Assembly: GCA_947491945.1 (NCBI GenBank)
Contig: CANLLN010000008.1
Span: 119,653 to 183,652, forward strand
Length of the DNA stretch: 64,000 bases
Source of the DNA: an uncultured Carboxylicivirga sp.
GTDB taxonomy: Bacteria; Bacteroidota; Bacteroidia; Bacteroidales; Marinilabiliaceae
Direction: 5' to 3'
Shown: piece after piece, positions 18,837-27,806 of the stretch
Layout of the letters: every line of letters begins with the position of its first letter
How positions within the stretch are numbered: the first letter of the stretch is position 1
The notes under the pieces: generated by a model
Database searches by the model: none
Told to the model about the DNA's origin: nothing
What the model saw: the letters and a program-made list of their open reading frames with translations, nothing else
Translations under genes and position numbers: made by a program

Positions 18837-21221
18837 CTACTCTTCGTAATATCCGTGACCGTATCCATAGCCATACCCGTATCCATAGCCGTAACCATAT
18901 TTGTTGCGTCTGACTTGTATGTCGTTTAGTAAGATGCCGATATTACTTACATCTTCCTCCTGCATGTTTTTTATGGTTTGTGCCAATACCGATTTAACCG
19001 TATGTTGTTGCCGTACCAAAAAGATAAGGGTATCAGTATGCCGCGCCAGAAGATAGGGGTCGGACACAATACCCATGGGCGGTGTATCGATGATGATGAT
19101 GTCAAAGTCGGCCTTTAACCTATCCATAAAAGCTTTGGTATTGGCGGCACTGATCAGCTCCGAAGGGTTAGGAGGGATATCACCCGAGGGTAATATAGTC
19201 AGGTTTTCCTGTCCTGAAGGAACCAGTATTTCTTCGTAAGCTACTTGCCCTATCAGATAGTTGGAGATACCCTTTTTATTGTTGATGTCAAGTATCTTAT
19301 TTAAACCGGGCTTACGCAGGTCAAAGCCCAGTAGGGCCGTTTTCTTGCCACTGAGGGCAAAGGCAGCCGCTGTGTTAAGGGCACAGAAGGTTTTACCTTC
19401 GCCCGGCATAGATGAAGATACACCAATAATGGGTGAGGCAACGCCTTTATTCATGAACTCAATGCGTGTGCGTAGTCGCCTGAATGTTTCGGTCACCACC
19501 GACTTGGGGTGAGACTCCACAATGTTGTGCTCTTCTTTGCTATTATGAATAATATTACCCACAATGGGCAAGGAAGTAATGCGCTCGATATCTTCGGTGT
19601 CAATTACTTTGTTGTTAAGGAGCTGGCGCAGGGCTAAAAAAGCCAGCGGAATGATCAGTCCCAGCAGTAAGGCTTTTTGTTTGTTACCTGTTTTATTGGG
19701 GGATACCTGTCCGGCAAAACGGGCGCTTTCCAGTACCTGATGATCGGGTGTATTGGAGGCCTTCTGTATCTGTGCCTCCGATTGCTTACGAAGCAGATAA
19801 GTATATACCTCGTTGCTCAAGTCAAATTTCCGCTCAATACCCAATAACCGACGCTCTGTTTCGGGCAGGCTGTATAGCTCCTTTTCATTTCGTACCTTCT
19901 CGGCCATCAGGCGGATGCGGTTGTCCTCAAACACCTTCAGCTGGCTGGCAATGGTCTTCAAAAGGGTTTTGCGGGCTATATCAATCTGGTTTTCCAACTC
20001 TTTGTTGGCCAGGTTACCCGCCTCACCGTAAGAGCCTATCAGCGACAGCCGCTGTGAATTAAGATCGATAATGGTCTTAACCTGTTCGCTCAACATGGTA
20101 TTTTCCATCTCGTACATGGCCGGTGCCAGCACATTGTTCTCATCAATTTCGTCGGAGAAATAATTCTGCAGGTATAAGAAATAGCTGCGCTTAATCTCCA
20201 GCTCCGTCAATTTCTGCTCCACCTCCTGCATGCCGCTAAACAGGTACTCAGCCTTGGCCGATACGCTTTGTATGCGGTTGTTAGTTCGGAACTGACTGAG
20301 TTCTGAGCCGGTCAACTGCAGGGAGTCGGCAATTACCAGCAATTGCTGACTGATAAAGTCTATGGTATTGGTGGCAATGAGGTTTTTCTGTTTTAGGTTA
20401 TTGGCAATGAATACGCTGGCCAGTTCATTAAGGAAGACCTGGTTTTTTTCGTTGTTTCTGCCGGTGACAGACACCCGTATGATGGAAGAACCTTCGCGGG
20501 GCGGTTGCGCTATCAATCGGCTCTTAAAACTGGCAGCCAGCTGTCGTGGATGGTTAAATACAAAGTACTGCTCAGTACCACTGTTGTAATGCGTGCTACG
20601 GGGTACAATCTTAAAAGAGGCCCAGGGGGTGGTCACCATTTCGTTGTAGGTTACGGTGGCTTCATACTGGATTGGGCCCACGGTGCTGCCTTCACGTTCT
20701 CCTTTGTACACGTGGGTGCTGCTCATCTTCTCAGTATTGACCAATACCTTGCACTGTCGCTCGTTGAGCGGTAGTATGTAGATGGGTGTATTGAGCAGCT
20801 GCGGGTAGGTGGAGTCAAACTCAATGTGGTAATTGGTATTGCGGTACATCTCGGTGTTTTTCAGGCGCCCTTCGGCAAAATAGCTGACGTGAAAATCCAG
20901 CCGGTCGATGGTTTGTTGCACCACGTCCCACGAGGTGAGTATGGCCACCTGATTATCGATGCTGCGCTGTCCCGGGGTCAGTCCAAAACCCTGCATCAGG
21001 TCTTTGTTAGGCATCACATCACCCCGTTCCTCCATCAGCAGGGTAATGGTGGTGCGATAGACCGGATGTACATAGCGGTGTATCATAAAAACCACAAACA
21101 GACTCAGCGGTATGGTGATGGCAAAGAGCCACCAGAAATGCAGTAAGTCTTGAATAAAACGTTTTATATCGATATTAAAAGGCGAGTTGTTGCCTTGCGA
21201 GGGATGTGATTGAGGCAGCAT
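18837..21221 (-). CDS. wzc: Wzc-type polysaccharide co-polymerase / tyrosine autokinase
   Basis: Controls chain length and export of capsule or exopolysaccharide from the inner membrane. The 794-aa protein has an N-terminal Wzz domain with two spans (about residues 33-52 and 505-522), a coiled-coil periplasmic region, and a BY-kinase domain with Walker A SSSMPGEGKT (about residue 605), Walker A' LLGFDLRKPG and Walker B IIIIDTPP. The C-terminal tail carries nine tyrosines in the last 20 residues as a YG repeat (18840-18900), the autophosphorylation cluster. It follows wza with a 5-bp gap. Confidence 0.95.
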   Translation of the reverse strand: MLPQSHPSQGNNSPFNIDIKRFIQDLLHFWWLFAITIPLSLFVVFMIHRYVHPVYRTTITLLMEERGDVMPNKDLMQGFGLTPGQRSIDNQVAILTSWDVVQQTIDRLDFHVSYFAEGRLKNTEMYRNTNYHIEFDSTYPQLLNTPIYILPLNERQCKVLVNTEKMSSTHVYKGEREGSTVGPIQYEATVTYNEMVTTPWASFKIVPRSTHYNSGTEQYFVFNHPRQLAASFKSRLIAQPPREGSSIIRVSVTGRNNEKNQVFLNELASVFIANNLKQKNLIATNTIDFISQQLLVIADSLQLTGSELSQFRTNNRIQSVSAKAEYLFSGMQEVEQKLTELEIKRSYFLYLQNYFSDEIDENNVLAPAMYEMENTMLSEQVKTIIDLNSQRLSLIGSYGEAGNLANKELENQIDIARKTLLKTIASQLKVFEDNRIRLMAEKVRNEKELYSLPETERRLLGIERKFDLSNEVYTYLLRKQSEAQIQKASNTPDHQVLESARFAGQVSPNKTGNKQKALLLGLIIPLAFLALRQLLNNKVIDTEDIERITSLPIVGNIIHNSKEEHNIVESHPKSVVTETFRRLRTRIEFMNKGVASPIIGVSSSMPGEGKTFCALNTAAAFALSGKKTALLGFDLRKPGLNKILDINNKKGISNYLIGQVAYEEILVPSGQENLTILPSGDIPPNPSELISAANTKAFMDRLKADFDIIIIDTPPMGIVSDPYLLARHTDTLIFLVRQQHTVKSVLAQTIKNMQEEDVSNIGILLNDIQVRRNKYGYGYGYGYGYGYGHGYYEE

Positions 21222-21226
21222 AAAAT

Positions 21227-22009
21227 TTATTTAATAATAGCATCAAGGGTCAGGTAAAGGGCCAGAGCGGTGGTGATCAGCCCCAGTGAAAAGGATTCGC
21301 CAATGCCCAGCTGTTTGGCGCGCATCGGACGGACGTACAAAAGGTCGTTGGGGTAGATATAGTAATACTCCGAATTGACGATGTTTTTATCGGTCAGATC
21401 CACCTCGTAGGTAACCGGACCGTCGGGCAGCTGACGCACCAGCTTCATCTTTCGCTTTTTACCAAAAGGGGTTGTCCCTCCGGCCATGGCCACAGCTTCA
21501 AATATGGTGACTTGCTCCTTTTGCATGGTCTGTACCCCTTGCTTTCGGAATTCGCCCAAGGCGGTAAAGGTGTTGGAAGCCAGTTTAAACGTGAGGTTAT
21601 ATTCCTTTAGGAAAGGTTTCAGGGCTTCCTGTACCCGTGTTTTCCCCATTTTCACATTACAGCCCGCCAGATTAATCTTACCCACGTAAGGGAAGTCGAT
21701 GTTCATGGAGTCATCGATCTGGTAATAGAAAAAATTCTGATTGCGTTGCGCGTTACCGCCTCCACTGCTGCTCGATTGGTTGAAAAACTCCGATAGCTTT
21801 GGATCCGGGGTTGAAACATTGATGAATAAGTAGTCGTTGGGCATCAAAAAATACTTATCGGTGATGTTAGTGCCCGGGCCAAAGGGATTTTCATAATTTC
21901 CTTTTGTGCTCTTATCCTGCAATAATATGTACTCTTTTTGAGGAATGCAGCCACTTAACAAAAAGGTAACTACAAAAATACTGATGATGGTTGGCTTATA
22001 GTAGCGCAT
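21227..22009 (-). CDS. wza: Polysaccharide export outer-membrane lipoprotein (Wza-like)
   Basis: Outer-membrane export channel subunit for exopolysaccharide. It has a lipoprotein signal MRYYKPTIISIFVVTFLLSGC, a PES domain (LMPNDYLFINVSTPDPKLSEFF), SLBB-like segments (FPYVGKINLAGC; QVTIFEAVAMAGGTTPFGKK) and a C-terminal membrane segment. A start at 22039 would add ten polar residues; the ATG at 22009 gives a normal lipoprotein signal and is preferred. First gene of the wza-wzc pair. Confidence 0.9.
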   Translation of the reverse strand: MRYYKPTIISIFVVTFLLSGCIPQKEYILLQDKSTKGNYENPFGPGTNITDKYFLMPNDYLFINVSTPDPKLSEFFNQSSSSGGGNAQRNQNFFYYQIDDSMNIDFPYVGKINLAGCNVKMGKTRVQEALKPFLKEYNLTFKLASNTFTALGEFRKQGVQTMQKEQVTIFEAVAMAGGTTPFGKKRKMKLVRQLPDGPVTYEVDLTDKNIVNSEYYYIYPNDLLYVRPMRAKQLGIGESFSLGLITTALALYLTLDAIIK

Positions 22010-22108
22010 GGGTTTGATAGGATGGATATTATTATTCATTGCCTGAAGATTCGCCTGTTAATTGTTATTTCGTTCAGGTAAAAGAACGATTTTGCTTATT
22101 AATATGCG

Positions 22109-22116
22109 CAAAAATA
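22109..22116 (-). promoter_or_regulatory. Possible -7 box for wza-wzc
   Basis: On the minus strand this reads TATTTTTG, fitting TAnnTTTG, about 100 nt upstream of the wza start. No good -33 element is visible. Confidence 0.3.
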
Positions 22117-22354
22117 AGGTTTTATTTCTCTTTATAACCATAATACCGACGACAATGCACTGAACTTATCACAATCGTTATTTTATCTTTAAAAAACATT
22201 TGCTGGTAATGGGGGATGAATTCGCATTCTATGTATTTGTTCATCAGACTCATGCGTTGATGTATTTGCTTTGTGTCCGTAGCAAGACAGGAATCCAATG
22301 AGGGAAACTATCGCTTAATAGTAAAAAACTGCGGACTATCTCTTATTATTTTTT

Positions 22355-22362
22355 TAATTTTG
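22355..22362 (+). promoter_or_regulatory. Probable -7 box of the ffh promoter
   Basis: TAATTTTG fits TAnnTTTG and lies 27 nt before the ffh ATG. The spacer from wza (about 350 bp) contains nothing else recognisable. Confidence 0.45.
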
Positions 22363-22388
22363 CAGGAAAATTTAAAATCGTCACAGGA

Positions 22389-23726
22389 ATGTTTGAAAAT
22401 CTGAGCGAAAGGCTTGAGAGGTCCTTTAAACTATTGAAAGGTGAGAGTAAAATCACCGAACTAAATATTGCCGAGACACTTAAGGATGTTCGACGTGCAC
22501 TGTTGGATGCCGATGTTAACTATAAAACCGCCAAAACCTTTACCGAAACCGTGAAGAACAAGGCCATGGGTCAGGATGTTCTGAATGCTGTGAAGCCGGG
22601 AGAGATGATGGTGAAGCTGGTGCACGATGAGCTAGCCGTTTTAATGGGCGGTACTTCCATCGATATTGACCTGAAGAATAATCCCAGTATTATACTGATT
22701 GCCGGTTTGCAAGGATCGGGTAAAACGACTTTTACCGGTAAGTTGGCCAACCTGCTGAAGACCAAGCGGGGTAAGAATCCGTTATTGGTGGCAGGCGATG
22801 TGTATCGTCCGGCGGCCATCAATCAGCTGCAGGTATTAGGCGAGCAGATCGGCGCTACTGTATATACCGAGGAGGGATCCAAGGATCCGGTGAAGCTGGC
22901 CACCGACGGTATTAAGCTGGCCAAGAAGGGGGCACACGATGTGGTGATTATTGATACCGCCGGTCGTCTTGCCATCGATGAGCAAATGATGGAAGAGATC
23001 TCTGCGGTTAAAAAAGCCGTTAATCCCGATGAAATTCTGTTTGTGGTGGATTCCATGACGGGTCAGGATGCGGTAAATACGGCCAAAGAGTTTAACGATC
23101 GTCTGGATTTCGACGGGGTGGTGCTAACCAAGCTCGATGGTGATACTCGCGGTGGTGCGGCCTTGTCCATCCGTAGCGTGGTAGATAAACCCATTAAGTT
23201 TGTGGGTACGGGTGAAAAAATGGAAGCGCTTGATGTGTTCCACCCAAGCCGTATGGCCGATCGTATATTGGGTATGGGTGATATCGTTTCGCTGGTGGAG
23301 CGTGCACAGGAGCAGTATGATGAGGAAGAAGCCCGTAAGCTGCAAAAGAAAATCGCTAAAAATCAGTTTAATTTCGACGATTTCCTGAAGCAGATACAAC
23401 AGATCAAAAAGATGGGTAACCTCAAGGATCTGGCAGCCATGATACCGGGAATGGGTAAGATGATGAAGAATATCGATTTCGATGATGACGCCTTTAAAGG
23501 TATCGAAGCCATCATCCGTTCCATGACACCGGCAGAGCGCGAGCAGCCTGCTATCATCAATGGCAGTCGCAAGAAACGTATTGCTTCCGGTAGCGGTACA
23601 TCCATACAGGAGGTGAACCGACTCATAAAGCAATTTGATGATACACGCAAGGTCATGAAAATGATGACCTCGGGCAATAAAATGGGCAAGATGATGGGTA
23701 AAATGCCCATGGGACGGCGTCGATAA
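22389..23726 (+). CDS. ffh: Signal recognition particle protein Ffh
   Basis: GTPase that with 4.5S RNA targets membrane proteins to FtsY. The 445-aa protein shows the N domain, the G domain with GLQGSGKTT (about residue 107), DVYRPAAINQL, DTAGRL and TKLDGDTRGG, and a methionine-rich M domain (about 300-445) ending in MGKMMGKMPMGRRR. Length and motifs are standard. A terminator follows at once. Confidence 0.97.
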   Translation: MFENLSERLERSFKLLKGESKITELNIAETLKDVRRALLDADVNYKTAKTFTETVKNKAMGQDVLNAVKPGEMMVKLVHDELAVLMGGTSIDIDLKNNPSIILIAGLQGSGKTTFTGKLANLLKTKRGKNPLLVAGDVYRPAAINQLQVLGEQIGATVYTEEGSKDPVKLATDGIKLAKKGAHDVVIIDTAGRLAIDEQMMEEISAVKKAVNPDEILFVVDSMTGQDAVNTAKEFNDRLDFDGVVLTKLDGDTRGGAALSIRSVVDKPIKFVGTGEKMEALDVFHPSRMADRILGMGDIVSLVERAQEQYDEEEARKLQKKIAKNQFNFDDFLKQIQQIKKMGNLKDLAAMIPGMGKMMKNIDFDDDAFKGIEAIIRSMTPAEREQPAIINGSRKKRIASGSGTSIQEVNRLIKQFDDTRKVMKMMTSGNKMGKMMGKMPMGRRR

Positions 23727-23740
23727 ATAAAGAAAAGAGA

Positions 23741-23766
23741 AAAAGAAGCACGCTTGTGCTTCTTTT
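23741..23766 (+). terminator. Terminator after ffh
   Basis: An 11-bp perfect stem (23741-23751 with 23756-23766), a GCTT loop and a T-tract. It overlaps the 5' extension of the folD frame, which supports the later folD start. Confidence 0.85.
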
Positions 23767-23795
23767 TTTATATAGTAACCCCTAAAATAAACAGC

Positions 23796-24680
23796 ATGCA
23801 ACTGATTGATGGAAAACTAACATCGAAAGAAGTACGTAAGGAAATTGCGGCCGAAGTGGCGGAATTAAAGGCCCGCGGCGCCAAAGTACCTCACTTGGCG
23901 GCCATATTGGTGGGGCACGATGGAGGAAGCGAATCGTATGTGGCCGGAAAAATGAAGGCCTGTGAAGAAGTGGGTTTTAAGTCGAGTCTTATACGTTTTG
24001 AGCAGGAGGTGACAGAAGCCGAGTTGCTAAGCCAGGTAAAGGCCTTGAATGAGGATCCCGATGTGGATGGATTTATTGTTCAGCTGCCACTGCCTAAGCA
24101 TATTGATGAAGAGAAGGTTAACGAGGCTATTGATCCCCGAAAGGATGTGGACGGCTTCCACCCGGTTAATGTGGGGCGTATGGCCATTGGTATGCCGGCT
24201 TTTGTATCGGCTACACCCCAGGGTATCATGGAGCTGTTAAAGCGCTACGAGATAGAAACAGCGGGTAAGCACGTGGTGGTGATTGGTCGTAGCAATATTG
24301 TGGGACGCCCTATGAGTATCCTGCTGTCGCAAAAGGGAAATCCGGGCAATGCCACCGTAACAGTAGCACACAGTCGTACAGCTAATCTTAAAGCCTTATG
24401 TTTGGATGCCGACATTATTATCGCGGCCATTGGTGTTCCGGGCTTCGTAAAGGGTGATATGGTGAAAGAGGGTGCTGTGGTGATTGATGTGGGTACCACG
24501 CGTGTGCCGGCCACCGATACCAAATCAGGATGGCGCTTAAAAGGAGATGTGCTCTTCGACGAGGTGGCGCCCAAATGCTCCTATATCACGCCTGTTCCGG
24601 GTGGTGTGGGTCCCATGACAATTACTTCGTTAATCATCAACACGCTTAAGTCGGCCAAGAAAGAGATTTATACTGAGTAA
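23796..24680 (+). CDS. folD: Bifunctional methylenetetrahydrofolate dehydrogenase/cyclohydrolase
   Basis: Interconverts 5,10-methylene- and 10-formyl-tetrahydrofolate. From the ATG at 23796 the product is 294 aa, beginning [16 protein letters not shown]. Family motifs: [15 protein letters not shown] with the catalytic Lys, [40 protein letters not shown] and [12 protein letters not shown]. An upstream ATG at 23754 lies inside the ffh terminator and is rejected. Confidence 0.96.
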   Translation: MQLIDGKLTSKEVRKEIAAEVAELKARGAKVPHLAAILVGHDGGSESYVAGKMKACEEVGFKSSLIRFEQEVTEAELLSQVKALNEDPDVDGFIVQLPLPKHIDEEKVNEAIDPRKDVDGFHPVNVGRMAIGMPAFVSATPQGIMELLKRYEIETAGKHVVVIGRSNIVGRPMSILLSQKGNPGNATVTVAHSRTANLKALCLDADIIIAAIGVPGFVKGDMVKEGAVVIDVGTTRVPATDTKSGWRLKGDVLFDEVAPKCSYITPVPGGVGPMTITSLIINTLKSAKKEIYTE

Positions 24681-24768
24681 GTAAATATATATAGGATCTT
24701 GCTTATCGGATGATTCGGCCATTGCTTGTGCGTGCTGTTATTCTTTCGATGGGTGTTAAAAAGTTACA

Positions 24769-24822
24769 AGCCAAGATATAATGCACTGTCTCATTGCTGA
24801 TAAAGTGCATTTTACCTTGGCT
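24769..24822. terminator. Nested inverted repeat between folD and the DsrE-like gene
   Basis: AGCCAAG (24769-24775) pairs with CTTGGCT (24816-24822), and inside it ATGCACT (24781-24787) with AGTGCAT (24804-24810). It lies between convergent genes, so it probably ends both transcripts. Confidence 0.5.
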
Positions 24823-24836
24823 CATTTATTTTGTAA

Positions 24837-25178
24837 CTATAAGGTCAATACCTTTGTGGCATCGCTTTGTAAGGTGATGATATCGGGCATGGTACCCTTG
24901 TGGCCGGCCACAATGTTATCAATACCGTAATGATCGAGGCAGGTAGAACAGACGATCATTTTCACTCCGCGCTCCTGCAGGGTTTGCAGCTGTCCGGTAA
25001 ATTCACTGTTCTCCGCCACTATCTTTACCCCCTCATTGTAAAAGGCGATAAAAGCCGGCTGTCGGTTATCCCGTATCAGAATGTTAAAGTATTTACCCAA
25101 TAGCTCAAGGCTCAGGGCGGGATCGCCGTTGCCCATACCCTTTTGGGCAATTATCAGCAGGTCACAAAGTTTCTTCAT
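24837..25178 (-). CDS. DsrE/YedF-like sulfur-relay family protein
   Basis: A 113-aa protein with a DsrE-type alpha/beta fold: KLCDLLIIAQKGMGNG, then the middle ILIRDNRQPAFIAFYNEGVK, and IVCSTCLDHYG with two cysteines (about residues 77 and 80). The C-x2-C-x3-Y context is that of the YedF C-terminal domain, which is linked to sulfur or selenium handling. The N-terminal TusA part of YedF is absent. A persulfide carrier role is an inference. Confidence 0.75.
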   Translation of the reverse strand: MKKLCDLLIIAQKGMGNGDPALSLELLGKYFNILIRDNRQPAFIAFYNEGVKIVAENSEFTGQLQTLQERGVKMIVCSTCLDHYGIDNIVAGHKGTMPDIITLQSDATKVLTL

Positions 25179-25207
25179 CTTCGTTTTGTTTTGTGTATGT
25201 TGTTAAA

Positions 25208-26908
25208 TTAAAACCTTAAGTCCAGCTTATCAACGCGCTTAATAATAGCTGTTTGACTGCGTCCCAAAAGGAGCGCTATTTCCTTCACTGTTTTACCTTG
25301 TATATACAGTTGCTTGAGTTCTGCTTCCTCGCTGCGCGACCACAGCTGATTACGCCGTGGGGCTTTGGGGCGGGGTTTGCTATTGCGTGCAAAGGCATTC
25401 ACATCGTTGTCCACGCTTTCATGCTGATGGATATGATAGCCGCTGGGCAACAGATGCAGGGGGATGTGCAGCCGTGCCTTGGTACGGGTAGCGGCTACAT
25501 ATAGCAGGTTAATCTCTTCGGCAAGGGTGTCAGCACTTAGTTCCTGCGCCTTAAGGGCTGGCTTTAAGTCCATGATTTGCTGCTCGTTAATAAAGTCATC
25601 CGTAAGAAATACTTCATCGTATTCCAGCCCCTTGGCTTTGTGTACGGTGGAAAACACCATCTCGGCGCGGTGTTTATCGGCCTCGTCCACACAGCAGGTT
25701 TTAATGCGATTTAGATAGTAAGGGATGTCTTTATTGTAGGTCTGCACCAGGTCAACCAAGCCTTTTAGTGAGGTGTCGGAAGTCTCTTCCAAATAGTCTT
25801 TTAAGTGGTCGAAGGACGGCATAGTCTTCAGCAGGTCATCTTTAATCAAATGACGCTGATTATTATACAGATTCAGTACATCATAAATGGAGCCGCCGTC
25901 GTCGGAAAAGGTGTAGGAGCTTAATTGCCCCTCAAAATAGATGCTATCAATGTCTTTTCGTTGTACCAGCAGCTCAATGGCCTTGGTTACCAGCTTGCTG
26001 TTGGAGCGGGCCAATAGGAGGCGTGACTTGATTGCGTTATGCACCCCCAGACCCTGTATACGGGCTTGGCTTATCTGGCCAATCTCTGTTTTCCAGCCCA
26101 GTATGGATTTGGCCAATCGGGCTATTTCCTGATTGAAGCGAAAGCTATTGCTCAGGTTTAATGAGGGATAGCTGATTTGCTGGAGTGCGTTTACGGCATA
26201 GCGCCAACCGTAGATCTGTTGATGTTGGTCGCCAATGATAATGATCTTAGCCCTTTGTTGCAGCACGGTATCCAGCATGGCACCCGAGGCATCCTGTCCT
26301 TCATCAAAAAGAATATAATCGTAAGGTAGGGAGGGTTTGCTGAGTTGAAATTGTTTCAGGTAAAAATCGTGTATGATAGGTATCTCGCCCCGTTGCATTT
26401 TGGCCAGAAATAGCCGGGTGTAATGGGCGATGGCATCATAATACTGCGTGGCAAAGTCCAGGCTTTCCGCACTGGTGAGGGTCTCCAGGTAATCGATATC
26501 CAGTACTTTCCTTGCTTTTGAATTGCAAAAGTAGCGCACGAACAGCCCAATATGGCTGGCCATCTTCAGGTGCGATAAATCGCCAGCACTAGGTTGTATA
26601 CCCAGTATCTGCACAATCTCATGGGGTTTGTAGTCGAAACGTAAGCGGTATTGCCGATAGGGAGCCAGGTATTTATAGGCCAGTGAATGGGCTGTTTCCA
26701 CCCGTACATGCGTCAGTTGCATCTGCGCAAGTTTCTGTTCGGCCTCCAGTTTCACCGACTTGTTAAAAGCCAGGTAGAGGATGGAAGCTTTAGGGCGCCG
26801 CCGTGCATATTCCATAATGGTGGTCGTTTTGCCTGAGCCGGCCACCGCATTTACTTTCAGGTTGCCATCGTGGTCAATAATGGCTCTTTGTTCATCACTT
26901 AATTGCAT
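25208..26908 (-). CDS. UvrD/Rep-like SF1 helicase with C-terminal HTH
   Basis: A 566-aa DNA helicase, shorter than UvrD (about 720 aa). It has SDEQRAIIDHDG (Q motif), Walker A AVAGSGKTTT (about residues 21-30), motif II LFDEGQDAS, motif III GDQHQQIYGWR, motif V STVHKAKGLEYDEVFL and motif VI LLYVAATRTKARL. The last 45 residues (WSRSEEAELKQLYIQG..IALLLGRSQTAI) form a small HTH of the GcrA/SANT-like type, joined by a KPRPKAPRR linker. The fusion suggests directed DNA binding; the pathway is unknown. Confidence 0.88.
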   Translation of the reverse strand: MQLSDEQRAIIDHDGNLKVNAVAGSGKTTTIMEYARRRPKASILYLAFNKSVKLEAEQKLAQMQLTHVRVETAHSLAYKYLAPYRQYRLRFDYKPHEIVQILGIQPSAGDLSHLKMASHIGLFVRYFCNSKARKVLDIDYLETLTSAESLDFATQYYDAIAHYTRLFLAKMQRGEIPIIHDFYLKQFQLSKPSLPYDYILFDEGQDASGAMLDTVLQQRAKIIIIGDQHQQIYGWRYAVNALQQISYPSLNLSNSFRFNQEIARLAKSILGWKTEIGQISQARIQGLGVHNAIKSRLLLARSNSKLVTKAIELLVQRKDIDSIYFEGQLSSYTFSDDGGSIYDVLNLYNNQRHLIKDDLLKTMPSFDHLKDYLEETSDTSLKGLVDLVQTYNKDIPYYLNRIKTCCVDEADKHRAEMVFSTVHKAKGLEYDEVFLTDDFINEQQIMDLKPALKAQELSADTLAEEINLLYVAATRTKARLHIPLHLLPSGYHIHQHESVDNDVNAFARNSKPRPKAPRRNQLWSRSEEAELKQLYIQGKTVKEIALLLGRSQTAIIKRVDKLDLRF

Positions 26909-27065
26909 TCACCGTTTCAATTATTTCCGGATGTTACAGCCCATCCTGGGTAATCCGTCTTTAGCAGCGTGTTGGATATATTTTATAAAAGGGTGCTCTA
27001 TCGCATGGTACCTAAAAAAACCGTTCCGTAAAGAGTTTATTAATAGGAGCATTCAATACCTACTG

Positions 27066-27806
27066 CTAGCTGCCAAAAACACGTTTTAAGAGGGCGTTAA
27101 CACGAGCCTGAGGATTTTCGCGGATGGCAGCTTCCTCCTGGGCAATTTTTACGAACAGGCCATTCAGGGCCTCTTGGGTCAGGTAAGTATCCAAATCGAC
27201 CTTCACCGCATTAAGGCCGGCCATTTTACCCAGGGGGTTATCGGCAATGCGGTTCCATTTGTTGGTCATGGATTCCCACGATGCATTGGGGGAGATGCCG
27301 GCAGCTATTTCCTTATCCAGTGCGGCCTCTATCTTTGGCTGGTATAGCTCGAAGAGTGCGTCGTAGGTGTTTTCTTTCAGATAATCGGTGGCAGCGCTTG
27401 GCTCACCCTTCAACAGGGTAAAGGCATCGCTTATGCTCATTTGCCGGATGGCCTCCCAAAATACAGGACCCGCTTCGCCTGCCGCCTGTTCGGCTGCCCG
27501 GTTGATATGCCGCAGTACATCTTCAACAAGGCGCTGGCCACCGGGTATTTTACCGGCATTTTCCACAATAATATCGGTCTGAGGAGGCAGCTGTATTTTC
27601 ACCAGGGCATCGCCGTAATAGCCATCCTGCTGTCCAAGGCGTGCGGCTGCCGAATCGGTGCCCACGCGCAGGGCTTCTTTCAGGCCTTGAGCCACTTCAT
27701 TTTCCGTAAGTGGTGCATTGGTGGTGTAGGTATCCATCACGGCCGTCAGTTCAGCGCAGGCGCACAGGGTGAGTAAACTTAGTCCGTAGAATATTTTTTT
27801 TATCAT
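27066..27806 (-). CDS. DUF4197 lipoprotein
   Basis: A 246-aa protein with a lipoprotein-like signal (LLTLCAC, Cys about residue 15-17) and the DUF4197 body: TENEVAQGLKEALRVGTDSAAARL, YYGDALVKIQLP, AEQAAGEAGPVFWEAIRQMSISDAF and the C-terminal DLDTYLTQEALNGLF. The family is widespread and uncharacterised, apparently an all-helical periplasmic protein. Its start overlaps the stop of ygiQ by 4 nt, so the two are co-translated. Confidence 0.86.
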   Translation of the reverse strand: MIKKIFYGLSLLTLCACAELTAVMDTYTTNAPLTENEVAQGLKEALRVGTDSAAARLGQQDGYYGDALVKIQLPPQTDIIVENAGKIPGGQRLVEDVLRHINRAAEQAAGEAGPVFWEAIRQMSISDAFTLLKGEPSAATDYLKENTYDALFELYQPKIEAALDKEIAAGISPNASWESMTNKWNRIADNPLGKMAGLNAVKVDLDTYLTQEALNGLFVKIAQEEAAIRENPQARVNALLKRVFGS

